From NCBI RefSeq assembly GCF_002553505.1, contig NZ_PDCP01000028.1:17684-81683 (forward strand): a DNA stretch of 64,000 nt. Reading direction: 5' to 3'. Both the position numbers and the translations under genes were made by a program. This DNA is from Mycolicibacterium agri. Lineage in GTDB: Bacteria; Actinomycetota; Actinomycetes; Mycobacteriales; Mycobacteriaceae. This document shows, piece by piece, positions 61,165 through 64,000 of the stretch. Position 1 is the first letter of the stretch. Each line of letters begins with the position of its first letter. Under the pieces are notes generated by a model. It saw only the letters and a list, made by a program, of their open reading frames with translations, made no database searches and was not told where the DNA came from.

Positions 61165-63883
61165 CGGCGAACTCGCCGTCTTCACCGAGCAGCTGTCGTT
61201 TCGCCTCGATGACTTCCAACAACGCGCATGCCAGGCTCTCGAGGACGGGCACGGCGTGCTGGTGTGCGCGCCGACCGGTGCGGGCAAGACGGTGGTCGGC
61301 GAATTCGCGGTGCACCTGGCGCTGGCCGCGGGCCGAAAGTGCTTCTACACCACGCCGATCAAGGCGCTGAGCAATCAGAAGCACGCCGATTTCGTCCGTC
61401 GGTACGGGCATGAACGCATCGGCCTGTTGACCGGTGATCAGTCGATCAACGGCGATGCGCCCGTCGTGGTGATGACCACCGAAGTGCTGCGCAACATGCT
61501 CTATGCGGATTCCTCTACGCTGCACGGGCTTTCGTACGTCGTGATGGACGAGGTGCACTTCCTGGCCGACCGCATGCGCGGCGCGGTGTGGGAGGAAGTG
61601 ATCCTGCATCTGCCCGAAGAGGTTCGGCTGGTGAGCCTTTCGGCGACGGTCAGCAACGCCGAGGAGTTCGGCGGCTGGATCCAGACCGTGCGCGGCGACA
61701 CCACCGTCGTCGTCGACGAGCACCGGCCGGTGCCGCTGTGGCAGCACGTCATGGTCGGCAAGCGGCTCTTCGACTTGTTCGACTACCACTCCGGCGCCGC
61801 CAAGAAGAATGGTCGCGAATTGGTGGTGGACCCACAACTGTTGCGCCACATTGCACATCGCCGCGAAGCCGACCGGCTGGCCGACTGGCGGCCGCGTGGC
61901 CGCGGCGGGCGCCCGACCATCTACCGCAGCCCGTCGCGGCCCGACGTCGTCGAAGTGCTCGACAAAGAAGGGCTGCTGCCCGCGATCACCTTCATCTTCT
62001 CCCGCGCCGGCTGCGACGCTGCGGTCAGACAGTGCCTGCGCTCGCCGTTGCGGCTGACCAACTCCGAAGAGCGGTCCCGCATCGCCGAAGTCGTCGACCG
62101 CCGATGCGCCGACCTGTCGGACTCGGATCTGGTTGTGCTGGGCTACCACGAGTGGCGCGAGGGCCTGCTCCGCGGCCTGGCCGCTCACCACGCCGGGATG
62201 CTGCCAGCGTTCCGCCACACCGTCGAGGAGCTGTTCACCGAGGGCTTGGTCAAGGCCGTATTCGCCACGGAGACACTGGCTTTGGGCATCAACATGCCTG
62301 CACGCACCGTTGTGCTGGAGCGGTTGGTGAAGTTCGACGGCGAACAGCACGTGCAACTCACGCCGGGGGAGTACACCCAGTTGACCGGCCGCGCGGGGCG
62401 CCGCGGCATCGACGTCGAGGGCCACGCCGTCGTGCTGTGGACCCCGGACGTCGACCCCGCCGAGGTGGCAGGCCTGGCGTCCACCCGCACTTTCCCGCTG
62501 CGCAGTTCGTTCGCGCCGTCGTACAACATGACGATCAATCTGGTGAACCAGATGGGCCCAACGCAGGCGCACAAGCTGTTGGAGCGCTCGTTCGCGCAGT
62601 ATCAGGCCGACCGCTCGGTGGTGGGGTTGGTGCGCGGCATCGAACGCGGCGAACGGATGCTCGAGGAGATCGCCGCCGAACTCGGCGGCAAGGATGCGCC
62701 GATCCTCGATTACGTGCGGTTACGGGCGACGATCACGGCGCGGGAGAAGGCGCAGTCGCGGGCCTCGCGGCTGCAACGCCGCAAGGCGATCAACGATGCG
62801 CTGGCCTCGCTGCGCCGCGGCGACATCGTCAACATCGCCAACGGCCGCCGCGCCGGACTGGCGGTGGTGCTCGAACCTGCCCGCGACGACGAGGATCCCC
62901 GCCCGCTGGTGTTGACCGAAAACCGTTGGGCCGGACGCATTTCGTCGGCCGACTATACGGGCGCCTCGGCGAAGGTCGGCACGATGCATCTGCCGAAACG
63001 GGTCGAGCATCGCCAGCCGAGGGTGCGCCGCGATGTGGCGTCGGCGCTGCGTTCGGCGACGGCGGGGATGTCGCTGTCGAAGGGCAGGCGAAGCGGGCCG
63101 CCGCGCGACCCCGACATCGATCCCGAACTGGCCGGTCTGCGTCAACAACTGGAGCGTCACCCCGCACACCGGCTGCCAGACCGGGAAGAGAAGGCCCGCT
63201 TGGCCGAGCGTTACCTGCGTATCGAACGCGACAACGAACAGCTTCGGCAGAAGGTCGCCGCCGCGACGAACTCGCTGGCGCGCACCTTCGACCGCATCGT
63301 CGTGCTGCTCACCGAGCGGGGCTTCATCCGCGACACCGATGGCGACCCGAATGTCACCGACGACGGCAAGCTGCTGGCCCGCATCTACAGCGAAAGCGAC
63401 CTGCTGGTGGCCGAATGCCTGCGCGGCGGCGTCTGGGAGGGCCTGACGCCCGCAGAACTGGCGGGGGTGCTCTCAGCGGTGCTCTACGAATCGCGCGGCG
63501 ACACGCCGTCCACCCCCGAGCTCACCGAAATCCCGACCGGCAAACTGCGCCGCGCGCTGGCCGACACACGCAGGGTCGCGAGCGAACTGCGCGCCGACGA
63601 GCAACGGCACCGGATCTCGCCGAGCCGCGAGCCCGACGAGGGATTCGTCAACGCCATCTACCGCTGGGCCACCACCGGTGACCTGGCCACTGCCCTGGAC
63701 GCATCCGACATTGGGCGTACCGGCTCGCCGCTGTCGGCGGGCGACTTCGTACGCTGGTGTCGCCAGGTGCTCGACCTGGCCGACCAGGTGCGCAACGCCG
63801 CCCCGACGGCCGAGCTTCGAGACGCCGCGAAACGCGCCATCAACGACGTTCGACGCGGCGTCGTGGCTGTTGATGCGGGGTAA
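61148..63883 (+). CDS. helY: Ski2-like superfamily II RNA/DNA helicase HelY
   Basis: A 911-residue helicase. Domain 1 has the Q-like segment FQQRACQALEDGHGVLVCAPTGAGKT with Walker A at 41-48, motif Ia PIKALSNQK, DEVH at 134-137 and motif III LSATVSNAEEF. Domain 2 has the motif V/VI blocks ALGINMPARTVVLERLVKFDG and QLTGRAGRRGIDVEGHAV. A helix-rich C-terminus (about 690-911) follows. The closest eukaryotic relatives are Ski2/Mtr4, so RNA unwinding is a reasonable inference. ATG at 61148 overlaps the end of tatC; the order tatA-tatC-helY matches M. tuberculosis. Confidence 0.95.
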   Translation: MTTPLSGELAVFTEQLSFRLDDFQQRACQALEDGHGVLVCAPTGAGKTVVGEFAVHLALAAGRKCFYTTPIKALSNQKHADFVRRYGHERIGLLTGDQSINGDAPVVVMTTEVLRNMLYADSSTLHGLSYVVMDEVHFLADRMRGAVWEEVILHLPEEVRLVSLSATVSNAEEFGGWIQTVRGDTTVVVDEHRPVPLWQHVMVGKRLFDLFDYHSGAAKKNGRELVVDPQLLRHIAHRREADRLADWRPRGRGGRPTIYRSPSRPDVVEVLDKEGLLPAITFIFSRAGCDAAVRQCLRSPLRLTNSEERSRIAEVVDRRCADLSDSDLVVLGYHEWREGLLRGLAAHHAGMLPAFRHTVEELFTEGLVKAVFATETLALGINMPARTVVLERLVKFDGEQHVQLTPGEYTQLTGRAGRRGIDVEGHAVVLWTPDVDPAEVAGLASTRTFPLRSSFAPSYNMTINLVNQMGPTQAHKLLERSFAQYQADRSVVGLVRGIERGERMLEEIAAELGGKDAPILDYVRLRATITAREKAQSRASRLQRRKAINDALASLRRGDIVNIANGRRAGLAVVLEPARDDEDPRPLVLTENRWAGRISSADYTGASAKVGTMHLPKRVEHRQPRVRRDVASALRSATAGMSLSKGRRSGPPRDPDIDPELAGLRQQLERHPAHRLPDREEKARLAERYLRIERDNEQLRQKVAAATNSLARTFDRIVVLLTERGFIRDTDGDPNVTDDGKLLARIYSESDLLVAECLRGGVWEGLTPAELAGVLSAVLYESRGDTPSTPELTEIPTGKLRRALADTRRVASELRADEQRHRISPSREPDEGFVNAIYRWATTGDLATALDASDIGRTGSPLSAGDFVRWCRQVLDLADQVRNAAPTAELRDAAKRAINDVRRGVVAVDAG

Positions 63884-63932
63884 GGTGTGCGCAGGGATCA
63901 CCGACCACCAGGAAATTTCAGGGAGATTCTCA

Positions 63933-64000
63933 ATGACGTTGTCAAGCGGCCGCAGCAGTAGTTGTGGGCTGGTAGACGGCGTGGTCGCGGAGCATTGCCC
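63933..64000 (+). CDS. Start of a further gene (partial, 5' end only)
   Basis: An ATG at 63933 has a GGGAGA site six to eleven bases upstream and opens a frame of 22 codons to the window edge (MTLSSGRSSSCGLVDGVVAEHC). It lies 49 bp after helY in the same direction. Too little is present to name a family. Confidence 0.4.
   Translation, partial: MTLSSGRSSSCGLVDGVVAEHC

Noticed and set aside
60878..62572. 564-codon open frame antisense to tatC/helY
   Set aside because: Same antisense GC artefact; its C-terminal part is Arg/Ala low complexity.

Overview
The window is chromosomal DNA of a high-GC actinobacterium, almost certainly a fast-growing Mycobacterium (Mycolicibacterium). The evidence is an MspA-type porin very close to M. 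smegmatis MspA, a complete Pup-proteasome locus (mpa, dop, pup, prcB, prcA, pafA, pafB, pafC), GTG/TTG starts with ATGA/GTGA stop-start overlaps, and a gene order that largely follows M. tuberculosis Rv2125 to Rv2092c in reverse.

Layout. 1-9.2 kb: conserved backbone with a PAC2-family gene (cut by the edge), metH, an NmrA-like reductase, a HAD phosphatase, a sugar-porter MFS, hisE-hisG and a DUF4126 membrane protein. 9.2-25.9 kb: accessory stretch of flavin disulfide reductases, regulators (ArsR, CGNR, two TetR, GntR), paired small lipoproteins, a frameshifted amino-acid permease, a frameshifted lactate 2-monooxygenase, a TPP-enzyme/LuxR chimera, and remnants of an alpha/beta hydrolase and an SDR. 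Palindromic operators sit next to most of the regulators. 25.9-32.3 kb: backbone again (DinB-like, thioesterase, RecB-like nuclease, trmI, DUF503, LppK-like and MTB12-like exported proteins, mpa). 32.3-38.2 kb: a hypothetical gene between two inverted 63-66 bp repeats, a histidine kinase and response regulator arranged tail to tail, the porin, a membrane protein and a frameshifted exported protein. 38.3-41.8 kb: dop-pup-prcB-prcA. 41.9-50.6 kb: a choline/glycine betaine catabolic operon (GMC oxidase, aldehyde dehydrogenase with an in-frame stop, Rieske oxygenase, dimethylglycine oxidase-like enzyme, sarcosine oxidase-like enzyme) with an IclR regulator and two tandem candidate operators. 50.6-55.3 kb: thiC behind a TPP riboswitch, an epoxide-hydrolase-like gene and an EspC-like/DUF1023 hydrolase pair. 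55.4-64 kb: pafA, a repeat-flanked AbiEi/DUF559-type gene, pafB-pafC, tatA, tatC, helY and the start of one more gene.

How the genes work together. Dop deamidates Pup, PafA ligates it to substrates, Mpa unfolds pupylated proteins and PrcBA degrades them; PafBC is a DNA-damage transcription activator. The betaine operon plausibly runs choline to betaine aldehyde to glycine betaine to dimethylglycine to sarcosine to glycine, though the aldehyde step is interrupted as read. Lactate monooxygenase and the PoxB-like part of the chimera are divergently arranged and both concern acetate formation from C3 acids.

Four genes carry a single lesion (two one-base indels, one small indel, one nonsense codon). 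Whether these are real mutations or sequence errors cannot be settled from the window alone. No tRNA, rRNA, CRISPR array, intact insertion sequence or phage gene was recognised.
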